From Stromatinia cepivora (Eukaryota > Ascomycota > Leotiomycetes > Helotiales > Sclerotiniaceae): a stretch of DNA of 64,000 nucleotides. Both the position numbers and the translations under genes were made by a program. Of this stretch, positions 46,001 through 56,100 are shown in pieces (positions within the stretch are counted from its first letter, which is position 1; every line of letters begins with the position of its first letter). The DNA lies in NCBI GenBank assembly GCA_014898415.1, contig RCTD01000001.1, forward strand, positions 744,001 to 808,000, given 5' to 3'. The notes beneath the pieces are model-generated. The model saw only the letters and a program-made list of their open reading frames with translations. It searched no databases and was not told the origin of the DNA.

Positions 46001-47238
46001 AAAGGAAAAAAAGTGGGAAAATTATAATTTAAATAATTTGAATATAGTTATTTTTGGCTCTCTTTTTATTAGGATAATAATATTAAAAATGGGAAACGGG
46101 AAATGATGATGAATAAGGGCTATGAATTTTAATGGAGTGGAGTTTGTATTGATGTATATAAACGATGCTATTAGTGTGTATTAAGGCTGTGTAAAATAGC
46201 GATGAAGTCTGCCGAATGTAGCGGCCAAAACACCAAGAACTCGCTTTATATTATAATAATTATTTAATTTATAATATATTTTATTTAATAAATAAGAAAC
46301 TTATAAGATATCAAATTGTATACGATATAAAGAAATCGATTATATATTAGAGTATAATATAGTATCTATTTAATAAATATAATAATAATTATATATAATA
46401 TTATTCTCTTTTCTGAATAAAGTATCTAATTCTCATTCTTTAATAAAACTTATAAATATTCATAATACAATATAGAAAATATTAATACTAATAACAAAGT
46501 ATTTTAAATCTAAGATATACAATTTATAAAAAATGAAAAGTGTATCGAAATTCTATATTCCGAGATGAATATCTCGTATATATATATATGTCAAAGATCT
46601 TTCAAGATAATACTCATTCACTCGATATTCATCTAATACTCATATACTCTATACTCCGTCTATACTCCATCCGTACTCCTAAAAAAAATCTCTTCTCAAA
46701 ATATCAAACTTCATCTTAATACTACTCCTTCCCTCCTTTTTCCTTTCCTTTCTAAATTCCCCTCATTTCCTCATTCTATACCCCTCAATTCCCCTATCCC
46801 ACCATATCATTAAGAAACAAACAAACAAAACTTAGCCAAAACTTAACTGGAACCAAACAAATCAACAAAATCTAAATCAAAACCGATTCCTATTGTTGTA
46901 CATCTATCGGTATAAATCGGAATATTTCCAACTCTATTCCCCATTTTCCCTTTCTCATTTTCCCAATTCTCCAATTCTATTCCCCATTTCCCCTTCAAAA
47001 ATCCCCCGTAACCTATAATTATCATCTCTTCCTTAATCTCCCTCAATCCTCCTTACTACTTACCAAAACCATAACTAAAAATCATGATACATGGCGTGAA
47101 ATCGCGGAGAAAATCAAATGAGATGATATAACAACACGATATGATATGATACGATATAAAAAGATATACAGATATCAAAATCAGATGTTTGTTACCCACC
47201 AAGATAGATTGTAAGATTAAGCGATAGATATCTATTTA
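46001..47238. other. AT-rich to intermediate DNA, no gene
   Basis: 46,180-46,250 is a short normal-composition patch (GAATGTAGCGGCCAAAACACC). 46,640-47,070 is pyrimidine-rich low-complexity DNA (TTCCCC/CCCCATTTCC words), which explains the open minus-strand frame there. No gene supported. Confidence 0.45.
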
Positions 47239-47388
47239 TGTGACGAACCCAACGAGCGTTTAGAGATCAACCTTAGAATTAAAAGCTACAGAGTTAAAGA
47301 GAGTGTGCTACGAAGCTATATATATGATCGGTTTGAAGTTTAGTATTGTACTAGTCCGATCAAACGCGATCATGTGTATCTTGTGATA
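47239..47388 (-). repeat. 3' LTR of the Gag-only element
   Basis: 150 bp, same length as the partner at 48,765. It is the downstream copy relative to the minus-strand Gag. Confidence 0.9.
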
Positions 47389-48560
47389 TTATTCTTTCTT
47401 TTTGAAGAGTTTGCTTCGAATTTATTTTAAACGAATGATTTAAGTACAAAATGATCACTAATCTTCTTTTGATAAAAATTTCTGATGTGTGGATTGTATT
47501 ATAATCAACGAATATGTATTTATTGTATTATATATCTCCTCCAAATGATCTTCGAAATATCGGTTATTGATTATTTTTTCTAGATCCTTATCATTGTTGT
47601 TTTCGGGTTTAGTAGTTAATATAATAATTGGAATAGGCTTTTGTCGATCTCGGATTTTTTGATATGGGTCTAATAGATAGGCTTGTATTTAATGAGAGAT
47701 ACTTTTATATCGTATATATTTATTTTGTTTGTATAAGAGAGTTCTTTCAGAAAGGAAAAACTCGGATGCTTATATATAGGGTAGAATCAAGATACGATTG
47801 GGTTTGTCCGATTAAGTATCAAAAGGATTAAGGGTATCAATGATATTAAAATTGTTAATGTTTATTGAATTATAATTCCGAGAGTGGGATGGATTCTGTA
47901 ATATATATGGGGTTCTAGGTTTACTAGAATGGGATGATATAAAGAATCCATTCGCTGTATAAACAACTAGTTGTTATATGATCTGAACAAAATCGGGGTA
48001 GAAACGGGAAAAAGAAAGTTGTTGAGAAAAACGATTTCTAAGAGTAATATTGAATCCATTGTAAAAGGTTGAGATTTTATTCGAATCGGGTTAATTCTGA
48101 TCTTTAACTTTGTAAAGAATCTTTTTGAATTTTGTAATATAGGTATATAGAGAATTGATTCTTTGTTTGAAAATGAATAGTTTATTTTTGGTTTTTTGAA
48201 TTTTATTTGGATTGTTGTAAACACATGTAAATTGATTTAGGATCGTTGTATGATCTAAGGGAATATTTTGATCAAGAGAAGAAAGTTGAAATAGTATTAT
48301 AATTTGTATATAAGATTCGAGATTGAAATAAATATAATAAAATTGAATTGTAAAGTTATCGATTGCAATATTATTTATTTGTAGTTTCGTTCGAATCGAA
48401 GAAAACTAAATATCGAACTTTTGAGAATTATTATTGAACTTTTCAGGATCAGGGAGAAAGGATTTCGGATGAAAAGAAGTATAAGTAACAAAAGTACATT
48501 CGAGAATTAGGGAGTGTAGAAACGAGATTTCATTTTGTTGACAAATCATTTTGTTATGAA
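47389..48560 (-). pseudogene. Ty3/Gypsy-like Gag with zinc knuckle in the small LTR element
   Basis: Minus-strand reading from about 48,470 gives PDPEKFNNN, then IRTKLQINNIAIDNFTIQFYYIYFNLESYIQ and TILNQFTCVYNNPNKIQ. A frame follows through LYTYITKFKKILYK to NGFNITLRNRFSQQLSF. This is the retrotrans_gag pattern of fungal Gypsy elements. Near 47,690-47,640 a CCHC-type knuckle is recognisable in broken form (KYIRYKSISH-IQAYLLDPYQK; two Cys now Tyr). The ATG-initiated frame at 48,224-47,967 is in a different, shadow frame over part of it. Stops are few (about 8 in 350 codons) and of RIP type. Confidence 0.75.
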
Positions 48561-48764
48561 GTTTTGTAATCATAAGATTTATTGAATTGTAATCTATAGT
48601 TTAGAAATTAAGGGTAAGAAAAAAGATAACATTTTTGAATAATATCAAAAAGATCTATGTATAAGCGAGAGAGTATAAATGATGTGTTTAGATAGGAGCA
48701 AGTGGAGTGTGTATAAATATATGTAGATGTTATTCTATTTCTTATTTGGAAGAGCTTTTAATAA

Positions 48765-48914
48765 TATGACGAATCCAACAAATGTTTAAAGATCAATCTT
48801 AAAATTAAAAGCTACAAAGTTAAAGAGAGTGTGCTACGAAGTTATATATATGATCGGTTCGGAGCTTAGTATTGTACTAGCCCGATCGGACGCGATCACG
48901 TGTATCTCGTGACA
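48765..48914 (-). repeat. 5' LTR of the Gag-only element
   Basis: 150 bp; keeps CGGACGCGATCACGTG where the partner has CAAACGCGATCATGTG. Confidence 0.9.
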
Positions 48915-49089
48915 ATTTATATCTTATCGAAAAAGTACTAGTAATTTAGTTTTTATCTTATATTCACTATTGGAGAGTGGATTATTGATATAAAGTAAAT
49001 AATTATAAAAGGAAAGAAAGATAAAAATATAAATAAAAAGAGAAAAGAATATATTTTAAAATATAAATAGATATATATATATAGATAGG

Positions 49090-49510
49090 TATTGAAGTGA
49101 GGAGTTTGTGAGTTTATATATCTTTAGAATATACGAGGGGTGTGATATATAGTTTGATGTATCTGAGATAGATATTGAAGTGGGGAATCTATCAAATCTA
49201 TTCTATATCTTCAAAAATATAAAGAATTATAATATATAATTTAATACATTCAAGACAAAACTTTTTGAGATGAAGAATTTATCGAATTTATATATCTCCA
49301 AAATACAAGAGAGTATATCATATATCTAATTCAATATATCCAAAACATCTTAAGCTCTGGGCAAGAGATATATCGAATCTACTTTATACCTCAAAAACAT
49401 AAAGGATCATGATACCTAGTTCAATATACCCAAGATACCTTAAGTTTAGGACAAGAGTCTATCGAATCTACTCTATCACATATACCTCCCAAAACATATA
49501 TAGAAACCCA
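49090..49510. repeat. Degenerate tandem repeat, period about 95 bp, at least four copies
   Basis: The phrase ATC(G/A)AAT(C/T)TA(T/C) followed by CTC(C/A)AAAA and later AATTCAATATA(T/C)CCAA recurs near 49,178, 49,268, 49,370 and 49,465. Later copies (right) keep more C and G than earlier ones, as if RIP or decay weakened toward the gene side. Confidence 0.65.
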
Positions 49511-49733
49511 TCTAATCCTACTTCTATACACAACTCTTCATGTAGATAACAGAGGAATCAGAGAGAAAAAAGAGTTTTATATCTACTTTTACATGGATAA
49601 TATAGATATATATATATATATATACATATCTAATACTTTATCTAGTACAAACCCAAAGCATAAACCCAAGCCTAAGTCTACGCCTGAGTCTAGTAAACCC
49701 AATCCTAATATAGACACTCTCATCAATTGGTAT

Positions 49734-49759
49734 CATTCATTCATTCATTCATTCATTCA
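49734..49759. repeat. (ATTC)n microsatellite
   Basis: Six to seven ATTC units. Confidence 0.95.
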
Positions 49760-51019
49760 CTAGTCTAAGATAGGTTTCCGAAGCTGGGAAGCCCGTTTGT
49801 TAAGCTTAAGCTTAAGCTTCATCTCCGTTCTTAGATATTAGATATTCTGATCAAGTACTCTATTGTATAGGAAGTACAGTGTACGAAGAGCGGTGAAATA
49901 TATATGATTGGATTCTTAGATGTTATTATGTATTAAAGGGAGTAGGAAAAGGGAAAAGAGGAAAGAGGAAGATAGCTGCGGTCTCATGATCAAAGTCATG
50001 TTGTGGATATATGATCATGACCATGACCATACAGTACGAACAAAACAGAAGTAAATATCACATGAATAAGGGCATCTAAAACAGGACATTGAATTTTGAT
50101 TTTTAAATTTTCATTTTTTCATATTTTCATTCCTAACCCTATTTCCCATCCCATCCCATCCAAAACCGGGGAGCAGCGTGAGCGCTCAACCCATATGCAA
50201 ATAAACGTTAACCCTACACAGCAAACCCTACAACACTATAAACACCCCCAGAAATCCAATCCAGAAGCTTCTTCAATCGCCTTCCCCTTCCCCTTCCCCT
50301 TCCCCTTCCCCCAAAGAGGGTATAGAAACACGATAGATAATCGGGGGAAAAGCTTCCATTCCATTTCTTTCCGCTCCTGCTTTTAAAGCTAAATAGGTAA
50401 ATAATATACATCAATAATAGAAAGTTAAGTATTGGACGCGGAGCGACCAGATGGTATGTAGTTATAAAAAAATTCAAAATGCCGCTGAACGCCTAGTGCT
50501 AGTGCTGGTATTTCCTCCTCTCCGATTGTTTGCCGCCCTCCCCCCCAACCCCCGCTTCCGTTCAATAACCTCGTGATTCCAAATGTGTCTTTCTTAATGT
50601 GCCGTAACGCCGTTGTAAGGGAATGGGGTATGCTGAATGATAATGATAATGCAGTGAGTGTCCAGTATGTAAAATTAGAATGAAAATCTTGAATCCTTGC
50701 TATGCATCTCGCGTCTTTCTCGTTTTGATCTTTGTATAATTCCTCGCGCAGTGCTACCAATCATATCGTTGATCTCAATGATTCTTAACTCTTGACACCG
50801 TATCTCGTTCTCGTAGCTCATGTTGCTATCCATTAATCCTCGATGTCTCATAAAGTTTCGTTTTCTCTTGGTTCTAGTAAAAGCTAGGTCCAGATTGACA
50901 ATGGGCTCAATGCCCGGCGTGATGATTACGATACAGTACATTATATCTGTAACGTGGCGCTGCAAGAATGAAGTTTTCGTCAATCTTCCAAACCAGTGGA
51001 AGATCCTCAAGCTAGGAAT
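49760..51019. other. Intergenic, change from AT-rich to normal composition
   Basis: Apart from the microsatellites, no gene is supported. The right part is the 3' flank of the pro1-like gene. Confidence 0.5.
50281..50312. repeat. (CCCCTT)n microsatellite
   Basis: About five CCCCTT hexamers, about 710 bp downstream of the pro1-like stop codon. Confidence 0.95.
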
Positions 51020-53145
51020 CTAGATCAACAAGAAATCCCAGCCCTTCATCTGCATAACATCTCTCCAGGAGACATAATGTGCATCACCACCACCGGGACT
51101 GAATCGTCCATCAACATGTGACCAAACTTCCTTGAGAAGAGTGGTTACGCGACCGAAACTTCCTTGATTGGCGAGATCTCCAAGGGCAGCGAGACGATCG
51201 GCAAAATGATGACGGAAGGGTGAGTTGGCGGTACTGACGGATCCTCCAATGAGATAAACCCACACAAGACTGCGGTCAAAACCAATGGGTCCGGCTGGGA
51301 TAAATTCAAGAGCTTGGGTAAGTTTTGCAACCAAACCAACACAGCTATCTTGATTTGGGGAGAAACCGGGGACGAGACTGCAAAGATAGATGCGAGCCGC
51401 GAGACGGAAAGCGGCCGTCATATTTCTGCTCAATTGCTTGGGGCTCAGAGCACCATGAGCATTATATGGGAATCTTGGTCCCATTTCACCAATCTCCGTG
51501 AGACCGATTTGATCACCTAGAGCATGAACATGTTGACAAAGTTGAATGTCATCCATGCCATCGTTCTTGAGAGCTTCTAAGCAAGCAATTTCGGAGATGA
51601 GATATAACACGCGATCTTCACAACCCATGAGCTCTCTCAATCCCAGAGATGAGTTGGTTTGCGACAAGTGCTTTTCTCTGTAAGTGTGAGCAAATGTTGG
51701 TGCACGGCCTTGCATGCTGGAACCGAGGATATCAATCCAGGCTGTCAAAGTCATGTTGAAGGACATCAGATCATGCGATTCGGTGACTAAACGAGGTAAT
51801 TCAAGTTTTTGAACAAGAGAAATGGCAGCTTGGAAATGTTGGTGCCATGGAATGTCTGGTAGAGAGTCGTCAAATCGACCTACTGAGCATTGAAAGAAGA
51901 TCATTCCCAAAGTAGCTTCCAATATCGATACGTGATCTGTGTCGCGGTTGAGAGCTTCGCAAAGTTCAGAGATGGTTGCGTAACGGTGGCGCATGATATC
52001 ATTATCGATTTGATCACCTTGAATATTCATGGTGGATTTGAAATGTTGCGCAGAAATGCTAAGACAACAATGTAGGTAGCACTTGTTGCTCTGGAGTGCT
52101 GGGAGGATGTAATCTGTTCGTGCGGAACCATGCTGATTAGTCTCAAGAATTGGGAATATGGTAGGTAAAACATCGGAGACAAAGTGATCGAGGAGTCTTT
52201 GATCACTCTCATCCAACTCAATAGCGACTTGGCGAAATGTCGATGGTGGACCGTGTGAGAAGTCGAAAAGATTCATGTTCAATGCTTCTTCTGCCAGAAC
52301 TTCATGACGCTCATTGTAAACGGTATCCCACTCATGATCAATAGGGAAGGATGGTAGCAACGAATTGTGTGGTGGTGGTGGGTGGAACGTGCTAAAGGTC
52401 GATATGGTTGATTCACGATGAGTAGGAACATCATTAACAAACATTTGTCGTTCCGTCTTTACATCGATTTCATATGGTGAGTATTCAGGATACATTGTTG
52501 CGTAATGAGCATGCGATGAGTGCATTTGCGCATTGTAGGTAGTGTAATCGACCATTGAAGGAGCATTGAAGTCAAAGAGAGATAACTGAGAATCGATTGA
52601 TGATGATCGATTGCGGTCCAAGGGATCGGAGTAGGTTGCAGAGGTAGGAAGAGAGTGTGAAAGTCCGGGAGGGGTATCGATACTTGATGTCATAACTTGT
52701 TGTGACTGAGATTGGGATGATGCGGTGGTCTTCTCCGTAAGCTTCTTTCTCTTAATGATGGTCTTGATAACTTCTTTTTGCTGGCGGCGCAACTCATTGT
52801 TTCCCCACCATCCGGGTCTCTTGTATTCACATCGTAGACCGAGATGCTTACAAGCACTACAAGCTATGGCGCCTTCATCACACTTCTTTCTTCTTAATCT
52901 ACATGTGTAGCAACCTTGATAGCTAGGGTCAGTATATAAAGTCCGACGACGACGAATATCAAGGAAAGAATGGCGAATTGAGATGAATTAAAGTCGAACG
53001 AACCTGTCCTTGATCGTCTATGCATTTGCATCTTTCCTTTTGTAGCTGGAGCAGCTTTGGGAGCCTTTGCTTTGGGTTGAGCGACAGCCATGTTGACGTT
53101 CGTCGTTCTAGTTGCTGATTGAGCGTTGGGGGGTTGTGTTGACAT
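51020..53145 (-). CDS. pro1: PRO1/NosA-type Zn2Cys6 developmental transcription factor
   Basis: Exon 1 is 53,145-53,004; the intron 53,003-52,915 (89 nt) has donor GTTCGT, branch CTGAC and acceptor AAG; exon 2 is 52,914-51,020. 678 residues. The intron falls just before the first zinc Cys; only this splice joins HRRSRT to GCYTCRLRRKKC in frame. Unspliced reading loses the finger. The Zn2Cys6 motif is C49, C52, C59, C66, C69, C76 (CX2CX6CX6CX2CX6C). It is followed by EYKRPGWWGNNELRRQQKE and a basic IIKRKKLTEK segment, the pattern of PRO1 (Sordaria), ADV-1 (Neurospora) and NosA/RosA (Aspergillus). A Ser/Pro/His-rich linker and a Fungal_trans_2 region (about residues 260-670, ending MQMKGWDFLLI) complete it. 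Family members control fruiting-body formation and hyphal fusion from the nucleus. The gene is intact, about 1 kb from the edge of the RIP-degraded block. Confidence 0.85.
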
Positions 53146-56100
53146 TTGTACTGTACCAGCAGTAGATAATAGTGGGGTGGGCCAGAGCTGAGTCCGGTTC
53201 TAAGTGCGTGATATTGCGATGAGAGACTGGGGTTAGTAGCGTAACTGATTGGCGAGACCGGGGACAGATAAAATTAATGAATGTCGGTTCAAATCAAGTC
53301 CAGCTTGACCTCGAGTAAATGAGTGGGTGTGTGGGTGATAGAGGTTGAATTAGGAAGAGACAACAATCTAACGACGACGCGGAGAGGGAGGGACTATGAA
53401 ATTAACCTTTTTCGATGTTCGAGAGCCTCAATGAAGAAGTAGGTAATGGTTGCATGTTGACGACCTATATATGAAGATGTCAAAAATTGTACAATAATCA
53501 TCTTCAGCCATGGAAGAATTGAAAATCTATTTCTGGATACCGAATGGAGTGATGCTATTTTTCCTGCATTCATTTACCTAGCCCATATTCCCGCCCACGA
53601 ACGTACATGCACACGTGCGGCTACCAGTTGGTTACTATTTTGCCCTATGAGAGGACGAACATCGACTAGGTCCGAATATAGGACATTTCCCATTAAGGAT
53701 TGGTGGGTTAAAGGTGGGCAGGAAAAGGTGGGTGCAGTTGTACAGTAGACTTAGGATTAGACTAGGGAATGAAGAAAGGCTAGTGAAAAAGTGGTGTCTG
53801 CATGGGGGTTATGCAGTTGAGCACGACTAGCTTCACGAGCCTAAAGGAACATTAGGAAATATTTTCCAACATACTATTATGGATAACCTCAGAAATTGTG
53901 ATTGGTTTAAAGGAGATTAATCCATGTATTGGGGTTGGTTCCACAAATGTCGTACCCATAGACACCCAGGTAGCTGCATTTGATCCCATCCTTCTCCGTG
54001 CCCCCTTGTATTTTCTCCCCTTGTTAATGAAAACTATTACGGTACACTAAACTTTTATGGATCGGTTAAGGAACAGGTGTGGCTGGCCCAGTGGGGAAGC
54101 TCAGCGGTAAAAGAAGGCGATTGTGCTATTTTCGCGAGGCGCCTCCCATGCAGCCTACACCAATCGGCCCCCCACCTATCTTGCTTTCAGTATGCTTGCT
54201 TGTGTGCTTGTACTACGAATACCATTCCACTTGGCACGATGGACCGATGGGAACATCGCATATCGCACAATAGCACATAGAACATATACCTGGCATCCAT
54301 TGTAAGGATCCATGAGTTCATCCTTTTCTTGATATCATTATGGGTACTATCCGAACAAACTCCTCAGATGATTTTAAGGTTCTAGGACGATGATCGGCAA
54401 GAGAGGATCCGGCTGTGCTGTATGTATGTGATAGGTAGACACATACATAAATTTTAGTTTCTCTTTTTCTTGACGCACCCACATTTTCTTACTCATTGCT
54501 TTGTTACTCGATAACCTCGAATATGATGGATAGCTACTCTTTGTGCAACGGATGAACACATCTGAAGAGATATGGTCTATGCTTCTTTTCTGCAGATCAC
54601 CTGCATTTCGCCATTTCGCGATAAATATCCATGTTACATAAAAGTAGATTGCTCCAATCGTCTTATTTGTTCATTCGCTCATTTGTTCTAATTTGTCAGC
54701 CTGACAAAAGCCTAAAAGAGATAATGATAATATCGATAGTACCTACATAGAGTAATGCACCCCCCCGCTTCCGAAAAAGTGGTACAACACCTTCCTAATA
54801 TCACCATTGAACGGTACCTACAGCGTGCCTTTTTCTCGAGGGTTGCATTCATCCACCCACATGCGTGTGGATCAACATTGCCGGGCACATTTTTTAAATC
54901 GATACCTGCTTTGCCTGCTTATCCGCAGTGATATTCCTTTATTTTACCCCAGTCCACATACAACTGAGACCTTATGGAAAAATTACAAACCTCCCGAATC
55001 CCGATATGAACGCTACCTACTGTACTTCTCCTCTTTCTGCCGTAATCCCGTGCTCACTTCCATTGTCCAATGAAACCTGCTCAATTGACTTTCTACTCAC
55101 GGTCAACGGCATTGTGATTCGTGAAATTCCCTTTCATTCAGCGGTGAATGGATATTTGATATCACGAGACAAATGACGGATGGAGATTACACTCCATTCA
55201 ATAGATTCCGATTCTGAAAAGAAATCATGTCAAAGTAACGAATCGTATTGCATCAAATAGCGGTCAAGTAGGATTGGGCGGAAATCGATCACGACAGGGT
55301 GATAAAATGCAACCACTTAGAATATCTGAATTTTTGCATGATTTTCGTGAATAGGAATTGGGAAAGTGGTTTGATGAAATGTGATTCGAAGATGTCGTTG
55401 AATGAGTGTGACGACTTGCATTAGCGAGGAAAGAGCGGCTTTACCCGTAGCCAACGGTTGACATTTTGCTGCTATCAACTAGTTATGAAGAAAATTGTCT
55501 AAAATATTCCCCAGTGCTACCAAGTTAATTTAGGAATTCACAATTTTTTCAAGGAAATAACCGTACGAGATAATCAAATATACGGAATTTTTAGGGTTCT
55601 CATGATTCAATGGAAGTGAAGCTGAAGTTATTAATGAAGGGGGTTGTGAATTTCTATTGTATGTGGTTCGATTAGATAAAAGACTAATCGGGAAGAAGTG
55701 GTCAGGTACGGCTGACAGTGTTGAAGAAAAAAAAAAGTCAAGGATTCCGACAAATTGATATGTAGATAAACTAGGATGATTAGGATAAACTACTTCACAC
55801 CCCGCAATATGCTGCTACTTGTTGCTTGTGCAAAGTAATAATATTATCTGTGCATGAGAGCTATTGAGTCGGAACCTTTTCATTCTAAAAATCTAATTGG
55901 TTAAATTTCATAGGGTTCAATTGATCAGAATAAATGACGATGAGTTGCTTGACTCTCTGATTACCTATAATCATCCATGATCATCAAGTGGTGAACCTCT
56001 TTGTCTACTCTGTACAGATATTTTATCGACTCGAGCTTGACCGAGTGGAGAGAGTATATATACAACATACAATAAGCGGGATGTATAGATTAGAGTGGAG

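Larger units (their letters stand above)
47239..48914 (-). mobile_element. Gag-only LTR retroelement, complete, 1.68 kb
   Basis: Two 150-bp LTRs (47,239-47,388; 48,765-48,914) begin TGTGACGAA / TATGACGAA and end TTGTGATA / TCGTGACA, differing by transitions. Flanking duplications are identical: ATTTA (47,234-47,238 and 48,915-48,919). On the minus strand the roughly 1.37-kb interior carries a Ty3/Gypsy Gag and then the other LTR. There is no room for protease, reverse transcriptase or integrase. Such an element must have borrowed its enzymes from a full-length relative. Similar Gag-bearing non-autonomous elements (TR-GAG) are known from plants. Internal deletion of one Gypsy copy is the alternative. 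Confidence 0.88.

Noticed and set aside
46843..47046. 67-codon minus-strand frame rich in Gly/Lys/Glu/Asn
   Set aside because: It arises from a CCCCATTTTCCC-type low-complexity stretch; no family likeness.
50096..51023. Several overlapping frames of 67-111 codons on both strands
   Set aside because: They lie in the 3' flank of the pro1-like gene, partly over the CCCCTT microsatellite, and have neither conserved motifs nor splice partners.
54085..54130. GTGGGGAAGCTCAGCGGTAA, resembling part of a tRNA A-box
   Set aside because: No matching B-box or acceptor-stem pairing within 100 bp; no cloverleaf can be built.
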